Counted from the stretch's first letter, positions 1 to 8,668 are shown. The stretch is 64,000 nt of DNA from Chitinimonas_A lacunae (GCF_042650885.1 NZ_JBHSBU010000001.1:4526001-4590000), one strand, 5' to 3'. The notes: generated from the sequence alone by a model not told the origin. Translations and numbers: made by a program.

Positions 1-2
1 AG

Positions 3-440
3 CGTCACGGCTGCGATGCCGTGGCGCTGGAAGACTGCGAAGTCTGCGAGCTGCCGTTTGCCCGGCTCGAAAGCCTGGCTCGCGATATTCCCGCCCTGAC
101 CCGCCATTTCTATAAATTGATGAGCCGAGAAATCGTGCGCGACCAAGGCGTGATGCTGCTGCTTGGCAATATGCGGGCCGAGGAGCGCTTGGCGGTATTC
201 CTGCTCAATCTGTCGCAGCGGCTTGCCGCGCGCGGCTTTTCCTCCACCGGTTTCCATCTGCGCATGACCCGCGAGGAGATCGGCAGCTATCTTGGCCTCA
301 AGCTCGAAACGGTCAGCCGGGCTTTTTCCAAGTTCCAGGCAGACGGCTTGCTCAAGGTACAGAACAAGTATGTCGAACTGCTCGACCCGGTCGGACTCAA
401 AAACCTGCTGGGCGGTTGCGCCAGCTTGCAAGGTCAATAA
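3..440 (+). CDS. fnr: Fnr/Crp-family transcriptional regulator, 5' end outside window
   Basis: C-terminal part of a Crp/Fnr-type regulator; the reading frame is open to the left edge, so the N-terminal part lies outside the window and the gene itself need not be broken. The visible part holds the end of the sensor beta-roll (VALEDCEVCELPF), the long dimerisation helix (MSREIVRDQGVMLLL) and a winged helix-turn-helix with the typical EIGSYLGLKLETVSRAFSKF recognition segment. The E..SR residues of the recognition helix match Fnr/Anr, which bind TTGAT-N4-ATCAA sites under oxygen limitation. Whether the [4Fe-4S] cysteines are present cannot be seen because they lie upstream. A hairpin with a T run follows the stop codon. 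Confidence 0.88.
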   Translation, partial: RHGCDAVALEDCEVCELPFARLESLARDIPALTRHFYKLMSREIVRDQGVMLLLGNMRAEERLAVFLLNLSQRLAARGFSSTGFHLRMTREEIGSYLGLKLETVSRAFSKFQADGLLKVQNKYVELLDPVGLKNLLGGCASLQGQ

Positions 441-463
441 TCTGCCAATTCCAAAAAGACAGA

Positions 464-490
464 TGCAAGACTTAGTCTTGCAATGTTTTT
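464..490 (+). terminator. Rho-independent terminator after the Fnr-type gene
   Basis: Perfect 8-bp arms TGCAAGAC (464-471) and GTCTTGCA (475-482) around a TTA loop, followed by ATGTTTTT. It sits between the regulator stop and lolA, ending only about 15 bases before the lolA ATG, so it could also affect lolA expression. Confidence 0.6.
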
Positions 491-505
491 CTTGTGGAAA
501 AAAAC

Positions 506-1129
506 ATGCAAAAAGTTGCTTTACGCGCCGCCCTATTGTTGCTGGCTGGTGCCGCAGCCCAGGCGGGCGGTCTGGCTCAGCTCAAGGTCTTTGTCGATAC
601 CACCCAGGCCTTCCAGGCCGAATTCAGCCAGACGGTGAGCCAACCGGGCGGCAAGAAGCCGCAGACGGCCAGCGGCGTGGTGGCGATCCAGCGGCCGGGC
701 AAATTCAACTGGCGCTATCAGCAGCCCTACGACCAGCGGGTGGTGGGCGATGGCAAGAAGGTCTGGATCTACGACCCCGACCTCAACCAGGTCACGGTCA
801 AGCGGCTCGATCAGGCACTCGGTTCGAGTCCGGCAGCGCTGCTGGCCGGCAGCAACGACCTCGAGCGTGCCTATCGCCTGAGCGAGCAGGCGGGCCGTGA
901 TGGGTTGGAATGGGTCGAAGCGAGTCCGCGTTCGCGCGACAACACCTTTGAAAAAGTGCGGATGGGCTTTCGCGATAACCAACTGGTGCAGATGGAGCTG
1001 AACGACAATTTCGGCCAGACCACCCGTATCCGCTTCGACAAGGTGGTGCGCAATCCCCGGCTCGATCCCACCCAGTTCAATTTCGCCCCGCCGCCCGACG
1101 CCGATGTGGTGTCGGCCGACCAGCAGTAG
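506..1129 (+). CDS. lolA: Outer-membrane lipoprotein carrier protein LolA
   Basis: Periplasmic chaperone that takes lipoproteins released by LolCDE and hands them to LolB at the outer membrane. The 207-residue product starts with a signal peptide (about residues 1-20, ending AQA) and carries family hallmarks: FQAEFSQTV near the N-terminus, RPGKFNWRYQQPYDQ, and VVGDGKKVWIYDPDLNQV. The length is normal for LolA. I chose ATG 506 over the in-frame GTG at 494 because GGAAA lies just upstream of 506 and the signal peptide then begins MQKVALR. rarA follows after 26 bases, a pairing common in betaproteobacteria, so the two are probably co-transcribed. Confidence 0.93.
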   Translation: MQKVALRAALLLLAGAAAQAGGLAQLKVFVDTTQAFQAEFSQTVSQPGGKKPQTASGVVAIQRPGKFNWRYQQPYDQRVVGDGKKVWIYDPDLNQVTVKRLDQALGSSPAALLAGSNDLERAYRLSEQAGRDGLEWVEASPRSRDNTFEKVRMGFRDNQLVQMELNDNFGQTTRIRFDKVVRNPRLDPTQFNFAPPPDADVVSADQQ

Positions 1130-1155
1130 AGGAGCGGCGTTCGCGCCGGGCCGCC

Positions 1156-2463
1156 ATGACTGCCGATCTGTTTTCGCATTCCCCCCGTGCACCGCTGGCC
1201 GAAGCGTTGCGGCCGACCCGGCTCGATGAGGTGATCGGCCAGCGCCATCTGCTCGGACCGGGCAAGCCTTTGCGGCTGGCGTTCGACGCGGGCCGGCCGC
1301 ATTCGATGATCCTGTGGGGGCCACCTGGCGTGGGCAAGACCACGCTGGCCCGGCTGACTGCCAGCGCCTTTGGTTGCGAATTCATTGCCCTGTCGGCGGT
1401 GCTGTCGGGCGTCAAGGATATCCGGGCGGCGATGGAGCAGGCGGAGCTGCATCTGGCACAAGGTCGCCCGACCATTCTGTTTGTCGATGAAATCCACCGC
1501 TTCAACAAATCGCAGCAGGATGCGCTGTTGCCGTTTGTCGAATCGGGGCTGGTGACGTTCATCGGTGCGACCACCGAGAACCCGTCGTTCGAGGTCAATT
1601 CGGCACTGTTGTCGCGGGCCCAGGTCTATGTGCTGCGCGCGCTCGACGAGGCGGAACTGCGCGAGCTGTTTGCCCGGGCGCACAGACTGACACTGGCCCA
1701 GCTCGACTTCACGCCCGAGGCGGTGGATATGCTGGTCGCCTATGCCGATGGCGACGCCCGCCGTTTGCTGAATCTGCTTGAGCAGGTCGATACGGCGGCC
1801 GGCTCCTCGGGCCTGCGCCAGATCGATGCCGCCTTTCTGCGCGGCGCCCTGGCGCTCAATGCCCGACGCTTCGACAAGGGCGGTGATCAGTTCTACGACC
1901 AGATTTCGGCCTTGCATAAATCGGTACGCGGTTCACATCCGGACGCCGCGCTGTATTGGCTGTGCCGGATGCTCGACGGCGGCGCCGATGCCGCCTATCT
2001 CTCGCGTCGGATCGTGCGGATGGCCTGGGAGGATGTGGGGCTGGCCGACCCCAAGGCGCTCCAGATCGCCAACGATGCCGCCGCCACCTACGAGCGGCTG
2101 GGTTCGCCCGAAGGCGAATTGGCCCTGGCGCAGGCGGTGATCTATCTGGCCGTGGCGCCCAAGAGCAATGCGGGCTATCTGGCCTTCAAGGAGGCGATGG
2201 CCTTCGTGCGGCAGGACAAGTCGCGCGAGGTGCCCGTCCATCTGCGCAATGCGCCGACCAGGCTGATGAAGGAGCTTGGTTATGGCCGCGAATACCGTTA
2301 TGCCCATGACGAACCCGAGGGCTATGTGGCTGGTGAAAATTACCTGCCGCAAGGCATGGCCGAGCCGACGTGGTATCGTCCGGTCGCGCGTGGCCTGGAG
2401 ATCCGAATTGCCGAGAAGCTCGCCCATCTGCGTGAGCTTGATCAGGCTGCGGGTAAGCCCTAG
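1156..2463 (+). CDS. rarA: Replication-associated recombination protein A (MgsA/RarA AAA+ ATPase)
   Basis: AAA+ ATPase related to clamp-loader subunits and RuvB that acts at stalled replication forks with SSB. The 435-residue protein has Walker A GPPGVGKTT (residues 55-63), Walker B with DEIH (about 111-114), sensor-1 ATTENPSF, and the C-terminal tetramerisation region containing RGSHPDAALYWLCRML and SRRIVRMAWEDVGLADP, all characteristic of RarA. It is full length. Follows lolA closely and probably shares its transcript. In many betaproteobacteria serS comes next; here it does not, and a gap of about 460 bases follows instead. Confidence 0.95.
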   Translation: MTADLFSHSPRAPLAEALRPTRLDEVIGQRHLLGPGKPLRLAFDAGRPHSMILWGPPGVGKTTLARLTASAFGCEFIALSAVLSGVKDIRAAMEQAELHLAQGRPTILFVDEIHRFNKSQQDALLPFVESGLVTFIGATTENPSFEVNSALLSRAQVYVLRALDEAELRELFARAHRLTLAQLDFTPEAVDMLVAYADGDARRLLNLLEQVDTAAGSSGLRQIDAAFLRGALALNARRFDKGGDQFYDQISALHKSVRGSHPDAALYWLCRMLDGGADAAYLSRRIVRMAWEDVGLADPKALQIANDAAATYERLGSPEGELALAQAVIYLAVAPKSNAGYLAFKEAMAFVRQDKSREVPVHLRNAPTRLMKELGYGREYRYAHDEPEGYVAGENYLPQGMAEPTWYRPVARGLEIRIAEKLAHLRELDQAAGKP

Positions 2464-2924
2464 TAGTATTTTCCCCAATCATTGGAAATAATCGCGCCGG
2501 TCTTCGCCGGGATCGGACGCTAAGTCTTGATTTGTTTTGAAAAAACAGTGTTTCCCCAGACGTGCCGGTTCGACCGGCTGCGGCGACCGTCGTCAGGCGG
2601 GATTTCCCCGCGTTCCTTCTCCGTTCCCCATCCGCGATGCCTGGGCAGCCGGGTCATCGGGAGAGGACGCATCCGTTGAATAAGCGGTAATCGGCAGGAA
2701 AAGGTGGTCTGGCGCACTGATGCGCCAGCCCGACCACAGGCTGTGGCGGCCATTGGCCCGGTTTCGGGCAACAGGCGGGTGGCATCGACCGGGACAGGTT
2801 CGAGCACTCGCTGTCTTTGCTATTGGTTTTTGATATGTCATTGCAACAATATTTTTTGCTGAACTTCGCTGGCGTAGCGAGTTCAACTACTGAATCGCGA
2901 TAATTTCTACAGGAGTCGTGGAAG
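2464..2924. other. Gene-free interval between rarA and feoC-like gene
   Basis: 461 bases without a convincing gene on either strand; the short ORFs here lack start signals and recognisable composition. It contains one copy of the dispersed AT-rich repeat (2832-2860) and, close to the right end, the AGGAG ribosome binding site of the next gene (2911-2915). Confidence 0.6.
2832..2860 (+). repeat. Dispersed AT-rich repeat, copy 1
   Basis: Contains TTGCAACAATATTTTTTGCT, resembling the TTTTGCA + AATATTTTCTATTT core of the family seen best at 21241-21280. Lies about 65 bases upstream of the FeoC-like gene. Match is partial. Confidence 0.4.
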
Positions 2925-3176
2925 ATGATACTGAACAAAGTCCGTAATACCCTGGAGCGCGAGCGTCGCTTGCCGCTGTCTGAAGTCGCCCGCTTGATTG
3001 GCACCACCATGGACGGCGCCTTGTTGCTGCTGCAACCGTGGATCGCCCGTGGTCGCGCCCGGCTGACCACCGCCAAATCGGCGCGTAGCCGTGGTTGCGG
3101 CACCTTGTGCGGCGATGTGCGCTGGGTTGAGTGGGAAGACGGCCAATGGCGCCCGGAGCAGCGCCCACCCGGTTGA
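2925..3176 (+). CDS. FeoC-like small winged-helix protein
   Basis: An 83-residue protein with a good AGGAG ribosome binding site 9 bases upstream. The N-terminal half (MILNKVRNTLERERRLPLSE, then VARLIGTTMDGALLLLQPWI) looks like the winged helix of FeoC-like proteins, which help the FeoB ferrous iron transporter. The second half has only one cysteine pair (GCGTLCG, about residues 63-69) where FeoC often has three or four cysteines for a redox-sensitive cluster. No feoA or feoB is nearby, so it is an orphan and the assignment rests on resemblance of the N-terminal half. It could be another small DNA-binding protein. Confidence 0.6.
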   Translation: MILNKVRNTLERERRLPLSEVARLIGTTMDGALLLLQPWIARGRARLTTAKSARSRGCGTLCGDVRWVEWEDGQWRPEQRPPG

Positions 3177-3231
3177 CCGAGGTGAGCGCCGAGGGCAGAG
3201 TGCCGGCATTACGCCATTCTTCCATCCTCTC

Positions 3232-3759
3232 TTGTCTGCCCTCGATCCCGACCGCTTCCTGCTTCGCACCGATCGTCTGCTGCTGCGTCGGATCGTATCC
3301 GACGATCTGCCGGCGCTATACCGGCTCTATTCCGATCCTGAGGTCATGGCGTTCGCCAGCGACCCGGTCTTCACCTCCCCTGGCCTGATGGCCTGTTTTC
3401 TTGCCAGCGTCGAGCGCGGTTACGCGAGCGGCGACTACTACGAATTTGCCGTGGTGTTGCCCGAGGTCGGGCCGATCGGCACCTGTTCCCTGCATAGTTT
3501 CTCAGCCGACCGGCGCGAGGCCGAGCTGGGGTATCTGCTGCGGCGCGATCTGTGGCGACGCGGCCTGATGTCGGAAGCGGTGGCGCGGCTGCTGCGCTGG
3601 GGCGCTCAGGCGCTTGCTCTGCAAGCGGTCGGGGCCGAAGTCGATGCAGGCAACGAAGCCTCGTGCCGTTTGCTGCAGCGATTGGGATTTGTCGAACAGC
3701 CCGACCGGACAGGCTGCTACCGCTTGGTGCTGGCCGAACCTGCCCGCTCTGATCGGTGA
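3232..3759 (+). CDS. GNAT-family N-acetyltransferase (RimJ/RimL type)
   Basis: Acetyl-CoA-dependent N-acetyltransferase of unknown substrate. The fold is recognisable from TDRLLLRRIVSDDLPALYRL at the N-terminus, EAELGYLLRRDLWRRGLMSE (acetyl-CoA-binding motif A, RRGLMSEA) and the terminal NEASCRLLQRLGFVE, typical of the RimJ/RimL branch. The start is uncertain: TTG 3232 gives a normal 175-residue protein beginning just before the domain, but has no clear ribosome binding site; longer in-frame starts at 3091 (GTG) or 3115 (ATG) would overlap the upstream gene. A terminator hairpin follows at 3915. Confidence 0.8.
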   Translation: MSALDPDRFLLRTDRLLLRRIVSDDLPALYRLYSDPEVMAFASDPVFTSPGLMACFLASVERGYASGDYYEFAVVLPEVGPIGTCSLHSFSADRREAELGYLLRRDLWRRGLMSEAVARLLRWGAQALALQAVGAEVDAGNEASCRLLQRLGFVEQPDRTGCYRLVLAEPARSDR

Positions 3760-3914
3760 AGTCTGCATTTGCGGGAATGGTGATGTTCCGTGGTGTTCGG
3801 ACAGCTGGCGCATTTCCCGCCAATTCGGAGTCAGCGTGTCCGGCCCTCAAAGCGCAGGCGCCTGGCACTTCATCAGGCTTGGCGGCGATTCCGATCTAAA
3901 TGGAAATGCGCTAG

Positions 3915-3944
3915 CGGACACATCGACACGATGTGTCCGTTTTT
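3915..3944 (+). terminator. Rho-independent terminator
   Basis: Perfect 11-bp arms CGGACACATCG / CGATGTGTCCG (3915-3925 and 3929-3939) with an ACA loop and a TTTTT run. Orientation fits the rightward acetyltransferase; the left flank lacks the A run needed to serve the convergent gene. Confidence 0.85.
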
Positions 3945-3973
3945 CATGGGTCGGACGCCCCGGCTAGGTCGGC

Positions 3974-5470
3974 TCAGCGCTGTCTGAACTCGATATCGTC
4001 AATCGCCAGATCCGAGCCATCGCCGCTCAATTGCGCCAGGCGTAGGGTAATTTCACCTTGTCTTGCCGCACTTAACCCTGTTTCCACCATGACCGTGCCA
4101 TCGGTAGGCACCGTGGCGGTTCCCGAGGCCAGGGTCGTGCCCGACGCATCGAGCACCCACCAGCCCACGCTATGGCCGCCAGCCCAATATTGGTAGTCGA
4201 GCAGGCGAAAGCGCTCCAGTACCACACTGGTGCCGGCGTCGGGTGTCAGCACGAAATCGTGGTAGCTGCCGGAACCGCCGCTTTGCAACTGGGCCACTCC
4301 GCCTGCCCAGTTGCTATCAACGATGGCGCTGCCCCGGCTGCTGTCGTAGCTGTCCCAATAGGCACCGCCATAGGCCTGAAAGCGCACCGTCACGGCTGGG
4401 GTTGCAGCCGCCCGGTCGCCATAGCCTTGATTGAGCGCGCTGTCGTTGCCCGGATTGTGCGGTAGGCCGGCAAAGTCGAGCCGGGTGCTTACCGGGTCGC
4501 GCAGCCGTAGCCGCACCCAGACGCCCCGGTGGTCGGAGGGAAACTGTCCGGCCTGGCCGTAACCGATTCCCTGTCCATAGGCGATACGTGCCAGTGCATC
4601 GCCAGACGGTCCGACCAGCCCGGCATCGAGCGCGCTGAGCCGGGTGCCACGGTGATAGATCAGGTCGATCCGGTCCTGTGGCTCAGTCACACCGGCAGGG
4701 TAGTGGGTATCGCGGTAGCTGGGCCCATACAGCGGCGACCAGGTTGGACCGGGCTGGGCAACTTCGTCCGGGAAGACGGTCCGGTAGCTGTCGAGAAAGC
4801 CTGCCTCGACAAATGTCCTTGAAGTCGGCCAGGGAACGACCGCACGTTGCAGACCCGCCTGAGCGGCGCGCGCGCTCCAGTCGAGATGGGATGGCTCGTT
4901 GAAGTCGCCCAGCAAAACGGTCGAGCTATCGCCGAGCGCCCCGCTGCGACGCATATCTTCCAGGTAGTTCTGTGCTTCGCGGACCCGGGCCTGCTGGTCG
5001 GCGACCACGGCATTGACGCCGGCGCTGGTGCGCGGGTCACGCAGCGGACCGCCAAAATATGCAATGCCCGCCAATTGATAAGGCCCATAAGGCGCATGGG
5101 CCAGATGGGCATTGAAGACCCAGAGCGGCTGTCCCGCCACATCGAGCCGCACGCCAAGACGTTGCGGCGAGACTGCGCTGATCGGGTAGCGGCTCAGAAA
5201 GCCCAGATCGCTGCTGTGATGGAAATACCAGCCCGGCCCGAGCGCTTGCCGGATCGCCTCGCCATCGGCTGCACGATTGAGTTCCTGCAAGCCGACCACG
5301 CTGGCCTGCGAGCGCCGGATCACCTCGACGATATTGGCCCGCGCCGCAGCGCCGCCGGTGTCCGAATGCCAGATATTGAAACTCAGCACATCGATAGTCT
5401 GCTCTGCCGCCAGCACGGCAGCAGACACCGCCATGGTGGCGGCCAGCACGACGGAACGGGTGAAGTGCAT
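3974..5470 (-). CDS. Secreted endonuclease/exonuclease/phosphatase-family protein with C-terminal beta-rich domain
   Basis: The 498-residue product begins with a signal peptide (about residues 1-22, ending AVLAA) and is therefore exported. Residues about 25-330 form an endonuclease/exonuclease/phosphatase (EEP) domain: LSFNIWH (29-35), QELN, GDFNEPSHLDW and a terminal SDHRGVW, giving the metal-binding Asn/Glu/Asp and the catalytic His. Residues about 345-498 form an extra glycine/aromatic-rich region (YWDSYDSSRG, SYHDFVLTP, DLAIDDIEF) that looks like a beta-sandwich adhesion or carbohydrate-binding module. The substrate could be nucleic acid, a phosphodiester or a phospholipid; the sequence does not decide. 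The ribosome binding site AGGAGG (complement of 5477-5482) supports the start. Confidence 0.82.
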   Translation of the reverse strand: MHFTRSVVLAATMAVSAAVLAAEQTIDVLSFNIWHSDTGGAAARANIVEVIRRSQASVVGLQELNRAADGEAIRQALGPGWYFHHSSDLGFLSRYPISAVSPQRLGVRLDVAGQPLWVFNAHLAHAPYGPYQLAGIAYFGGPLRDPRTSAGVNAVVADQQARVREAQNYLEDMRRSGALGDSSTVLLGDFNEPSHLDWSARAAQAGLQRAVVPWPTSRTFVEAGFLDSYRTVFPDEVAQPGPTWSPLYGPSYRDTHYPAGVTEPQDRIDLIYHRGTRLSALDAGLVGPSGDALARIAYGQGIGYGQAGQFPSDHRGVWVRLRLRDPVSTRLDFAGLPHNPGNDSALNQGYGDRAAATPAVTVRFQAYGGAYWDSYDSSRGSAIVDSNWAGGVAQLQSGGSGSYHDFVLTPDAGTSVVLERFRLLDYQYWAGGHSVGWWVLDASGTTLASGTATVPTDGTVMVETGLSAARQGEITLRLAQLSGDGSDLAIDDIEFRQR

Positions 5471-5854
5471 GACAATCCTCCTCAGGATGAGATAAGGGCC
5501 GGTTTGGACCGGTTCGACAGGTCTTATCCTAGGTGGGGAATATTGCAGCAGCAGGAGAATGCGTCTTGGGACTCAGGTCTGCGCAGCGTTGTGGTGGTTG
5601 ATGGGCCGATCTTGGGAGGGGAGAAAAAATAAAAAAACAGGAAAATAGATCTCTAGATGAGCGGCTGATAATTTCCGAGAGTGAAAATTTTTTAAAGTGT
5701 TTCTTGATGCTTCCAGCCTCAACGGTCCGGTATCGATGAAAGCCCGATTCCAAGCAGCAACGCTCAGCAGCAACTGACAAATGGCTGCCTTCTTGCCGGG
5801 ACGACAACCGCCCGTCGGCTATATGTAAAAAATGTCACGACGAGGGCTGAGCAG
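5471..5854. other. Divergent intergenic region with AT-rich stretch
   Basis: 384 bases between two divergent secreted-protein genes, so it should hold both promoters, though I cannot pick a convincing -35/-10 pair. Bases about 5626-5705 are strikingly AT-rich, with A runs and T runs, against the GC-rich background. No gene seen. Confidence 0.5.
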
Positions 5855-6580
5855 ATGAAGTCGTTGAGATGGCGGGTTCTGCTGCCTGCTTTGCTGGCGG
5901 TATCGAGCTGGGCAGAGGTGCGGATTCTAGCGGCCGATATCACGCCGTTCGCCTATAGCGAAGACGGCGTGGCCAAGGGGGCGGCCTGTGATCTGGTGCG
6001 GGAGATGGCCAAGCGGGTCGGTCACTCGGGCAAGATCGAGGTGGTGCCCTTGGCGCGGGCGCTTGAGACCGCCAAGCATGTGCCCAATGTGCTGATTGTG
6101 CCGATCGCGCGCACACCCAGCCGGGAAGCGAGCTATACCTGGATCACCCATCTCTGGGATGAACGATTCCTGCTGCTGGCCAGGGACGATGCCAAGGCCG
6201 ATATTTCCAACGTCGCAGCCGCCCGCAATCTGTCGGTGGGAGTCATGCGCTCCTCGGCCGGGGTGAAACTGGCAGAAGAAGCGGGTTTTACCAAAGTCGA
6301 AGAGGCGGTCAATGAGGAAGTCAACGCCCGCAAATTGCTCGTCGGCCGCATGGAGGTATGGCTGTCATCGGTCAATGCCGTGACATCAGCTCTGCACAAG
6401 ACTGGGATCAGCCAGGATAGGGTACGACGCGGCGCCGTGTTGCAGACCTTCAAGATCCATCTGGCCGGTTCGCTGGGGCTTGAGCCGGCCGAAGTCGCCA
6501 AATGGGCGGCAGCGCTTGAAGCGATCAAGAAGGATGGAACATACGACCGGATCATGACCCACTACCAATACGAACCCTGA
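5855..6580 (+). CDS. Periplasmic solute-binding protein (SBP_bac_3-like), orphan
   Basis: A 241-residue protein with an N-terminal signal peptide (about 1-20, ending SSWA) followed by a family-3 type solute-binding fold: VRILAADITPFAY at the start of domain 1, IVPIARTPSRE, and the hinge and domain-2 segment containing NLSVGVMRSSAG. Such proteins bind amino acids or similar small solutes; others have lost transport and act as sensors or enzymes. No ABC permease or ATPase is adjacent. A GAGG ribosome binding site precedes ATG 5855. It resembles the shorter orphan binding proteins frequent in Chromobacterium-type genomes. Confidence 0.78.
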   Translation: MKSLRWRVLLPALLAVSSWAEVRILAADITPFAYSEDGVAKGAACDLVREMAKRVGHSGKIEVVPLARALETAKHVPNVLIVPIARTPSREASYTWITHLWDERFLLLARDDAKADISNVAAARNLSVGVMRSSAGVKLAEEAGFTKVEEAVNEEVNARKLLVGRMEVWLSSVNAVTSALHKTGISQDRVRRGAVLQTFKIHLAGSLGLEPAEVAKWAAALEAIKKDGTYDRIMTHYQYEP

Positions 6581-6688
6581 AGCCAGCGCATGGCTGGGCA
6601 AACCGGCGTCAGCGGGTCCGGACACTGCGCTGCAGGTTCAGGCTGATCAACCTGAGTGGCCAGCGACGCTGGTCTAAACAGAAAAGCA

Positions 6689-6943
6689 CTAATCGGCCCG
6701 GCGGCTGATCGACTCGCGCGGCACGCAGAAGGAAGGGCCGCTGTAGCGGAGACTGTCGGCCGTCTCGCGGGACTCAGCAAAACCAAGCCAGAAGTAGCCA
6801 CAGAGGTCGATATCGACCACCACGGTGGTGTGGCCGATAAAACCGCGCAGTTCGAGCTGCTCGCTTTTGGGCAGGTCGTGGAGCAGCCAGTCGGGCAAGC
6901 CCAGCAGCGTTACCCGGTCGCCGATTTGAATATCGTTGTTCAT
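6689..6943 (-). CDS. Conserved hypothetical protein, 84 residues
   Basis: Small soluble protein without signal peptide or membrane segment. The sequence begins IGDRVTLLGLPDWLLHDLP and continues with FIGHTTVVVDIDLCGYFWLGF; this pattern of a GDRV turn, a WLLHDLP segment and a VDIDxxGYFWLGF strand pair suggests a compact SH3-like beta-barrel. I recall similar conserved proteins but no function. The ribosome binding site is weak. It stands alone between a rightward gene and the rightward flavoprotein, and the ORF is supported mainly by its protein-like composition. Confidence 0.6.
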   Translation of the reverse strand: MNNDIQIGDRVTLLGLPDWLLHDLPKSEQLELRGFIGHTTVVVDIDLCGYFWLGFAESRETADSLRYSGPSFCVPRESISRRAD

Positions 6944-7103
6944 ATGCGAAAGAGGCGGCGCCGGTAGGCGCCTGGGAGGGCACTTGGACTGAGAAGCGGG
7001 GCCGCATTCTATCCCAACTTGGCGGCGCTGCCGGCCTCTGCCGTGAATTGCCAGTCTCGATCAATCGCACTATCGTCGCGCTTTTCCCTGTTCGACCACT
7101 GCC

Positions 7104-8495
7104 GTGACCGACTTCCTTGCCGATCTCCGCGCCGTTCTGCCGGCCGTTGCTGTTCGTACCGATCCCGACTCGCTGGCGCCGCGTCTGCTCGATCAGCGCC
7201 AGCGCTATCAAGGCGCTGCCCAGGCGCTGGTGCTGCCGGCAAGCGCCGAGGAAGCGGCTGCGGTGCTGGCGGTGTGCCGGCACCATCGGGTGGCGGTGGT
7301 GCCGCAGGCCGGCAATACCGGGCTGGTCGGGGGCGCGACGCCGCCTTACGAGGGGCGCTCGATCGTCCTTGCTTGCGACCGGCTCGACCGGATACGCCAT
7401 ATCGATCCGGTCGGCTACACCATGACCGCCGAAGCCGGTTGCATCCTCGATCACCTCCATGACGCCGCGAGCCAGCACGACCGCCTGTTTCCGCTCTGGC
7501 TCGGCTCGTCGGGCTCGGCCCGGCTGGGCGGGCTGCTGAGCACCAACGCCGGTGGCCTTCAGGTGCTGCGCTATGGCAATGCACGCGAGCTGTGTCTGGG
7601 CATCGAAGCGGTGCTGCCCGATGGCCGCCTCTACCATGGCCTTCATCCACTGCGAAAACGCAATGTCGGCTACGACCTCAAGCAATGGCTGATCGGCGCG
7701 GAAGGCACGCTGGGCTTTATCACCGCCGCCACGCTGCGGCTGTGGCCCCGGCCACAGGGCAGGGCGACGGCGCTGGTGGCGCTCGATGACCTGTCCGCCG
7801 TCCTCAAGCTGTTCCAGGCCGCCAAGGCACAGTTGGGCGAAGTGCTGAGCGCCTTCGAGCTGATCGGTGCCGCGGCACTCTGCCAGACGGCCATGCAACG
7901 GCCAGATTGCGTGCGACCGTTCGATCCGCCACCGCCTTGGGCCGCCTTGCTCGAAGTCAGTGGCGGCGAGACGGATGCGGTGCTGGAGGAGCGCTTGGGC
8001 GAGTTACTGACGGCCGGTGGGTGGACTGAGGCGGTGCTGGCGAGCAGCCTGGCTCAGGCCGAGGCACTGTGGACCTTGCGTGAAGCGATTCCGGACGCCC
8101 AGCGTCGCGCCGGCCCCTCGATCAAGCACGATATTTCGCTGCCGCTCGACCGGCTGGCCGAGTTCGTGGCACTGGCTTGCGCCCGACTCGCCACCGCGCT
8201 GCCCGAGGCCCAGCCCGTGGTGTTTGGCCATATCGGCGATGGCAATCTGCATTTCAATCTATCCCTGCCCCGTGAGGCGGTGGACCGCTTCGACGCACTC
8301 GAAGCACACGCCAATGAGCTGGTATTCGAGCTGACCCGCGCCTGCGGCGGCGATATTTCAGCCGAACATGGCATCGGCCGCTTGCGGCGCGAACAGGCCG
8401 ATCGCTGGCTCGATCCGGTCGAGCGAGGCTTGATGCGGCAGATCAAAGCCTGTTTTGATCCCGATGGACTGATGAATCCGGGGGTGTTGCTGTAA
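7104..8495 (+). CDS. FAD-binding oxidoreductase, D-2-hydroxyacid (D-lactate/2-hydroxyglutarate) dehydrogenase type
   Basis: The 463-residue protein is a VAO/PCMH-fold flavoprotein of the GlcD/D2HGDH branch, which oxidises D-2-hydroxyacids such as D-lactate, glycolate or D-2-hydroxyglutarate and passes electrons to the respiratory chain. The FAD pyrophosphate loop PQAGNTGLVGGATP (about residues 70-83) and GSSGSARLGGLLSTNAGG are diagnostic, as are the C-terminal metal and substrate motifs GHIGDGNLHFNL and SAEHGIGRLRREQ. No signal peptide. GTG 7104 is the chosen start; no ribosome binding site is obvious. The exact substrate cannot be told and no iron-sulfur partner subunit is adjacent, so it is likely a single-subunit enzyme. 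Confidence 0.88.
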   Translation: MTDFLADLRAVLPAVAVRTDPDSLAPRLLDQRQRYQGAAQALVLPASAEEAAAVLAVCRHHRVAVVPQAGNTGLVGGATPPYEGRSIVLACDRLDRIRHIDPVGYTMTAEAGCILDHLHDAASQHDRLFPLWLGSSGSARLGGLLSTNAGGLQVLRYGNARELCLGIEAVLPDGRLYHGLHPLRKRNVGYDLKQWLIGAEGTLGFITAATLRLWPRPQGRATALVALDDLSAVLKLFQAAKAQLGEVLSAFELIGAAALCQTAMQRPDCVRPFDPPPPWAALLEVSGGETDAVLEERLGELLTAGGWTEAVLASSLAQAEALWTLREAIPDAQRRAGPSIKHDISLPLDRLAEFVALACARLATALPEAQPVVFGHIGDGNLHFNLSLPREAVDRFDALEAHANELVFELTRACGGDISAEHGIGRLRREQADRWLDPVERGLMRQIKACFDPDGLMNPGVLL

Positions 8496-8565
8496 TCGGG
8501 GGATGGCGAAATATTAAATAAAAAGGAAAAATCATTGCTGGATATATGGCGGATAAAAATATTTT

Positions 8566-8587
8566 CAGAAAATATTATGCAAATATA
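8566..8587 (-). repeat. Dispersed AT-rich repeat, copy 2
   Basis: Read on the minus strand, TTTGCATAATATTTTCTG matches the TTTTGCA + AATATTTTCTA core of the family. Lies 70 bases past the flavoprotein stop, in an AT-rich gap before the HD-domain gene. Confidence 0.5.
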
Positions 8588-8668
8588 ACGCTGTTCCTCT
8601 CAGCAGTTTCTCCCGAACTGCGACAGTCGTCTTGTTAGAATCGCGTTCTTTGGCAATGGGGTCGGGTC

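Noticed and set aside
1..440. Truncated regulator as a pseudogene
   Set aside because: The frame is open to the window edge and the visible part is intact, so truncation is from the window boundary only.
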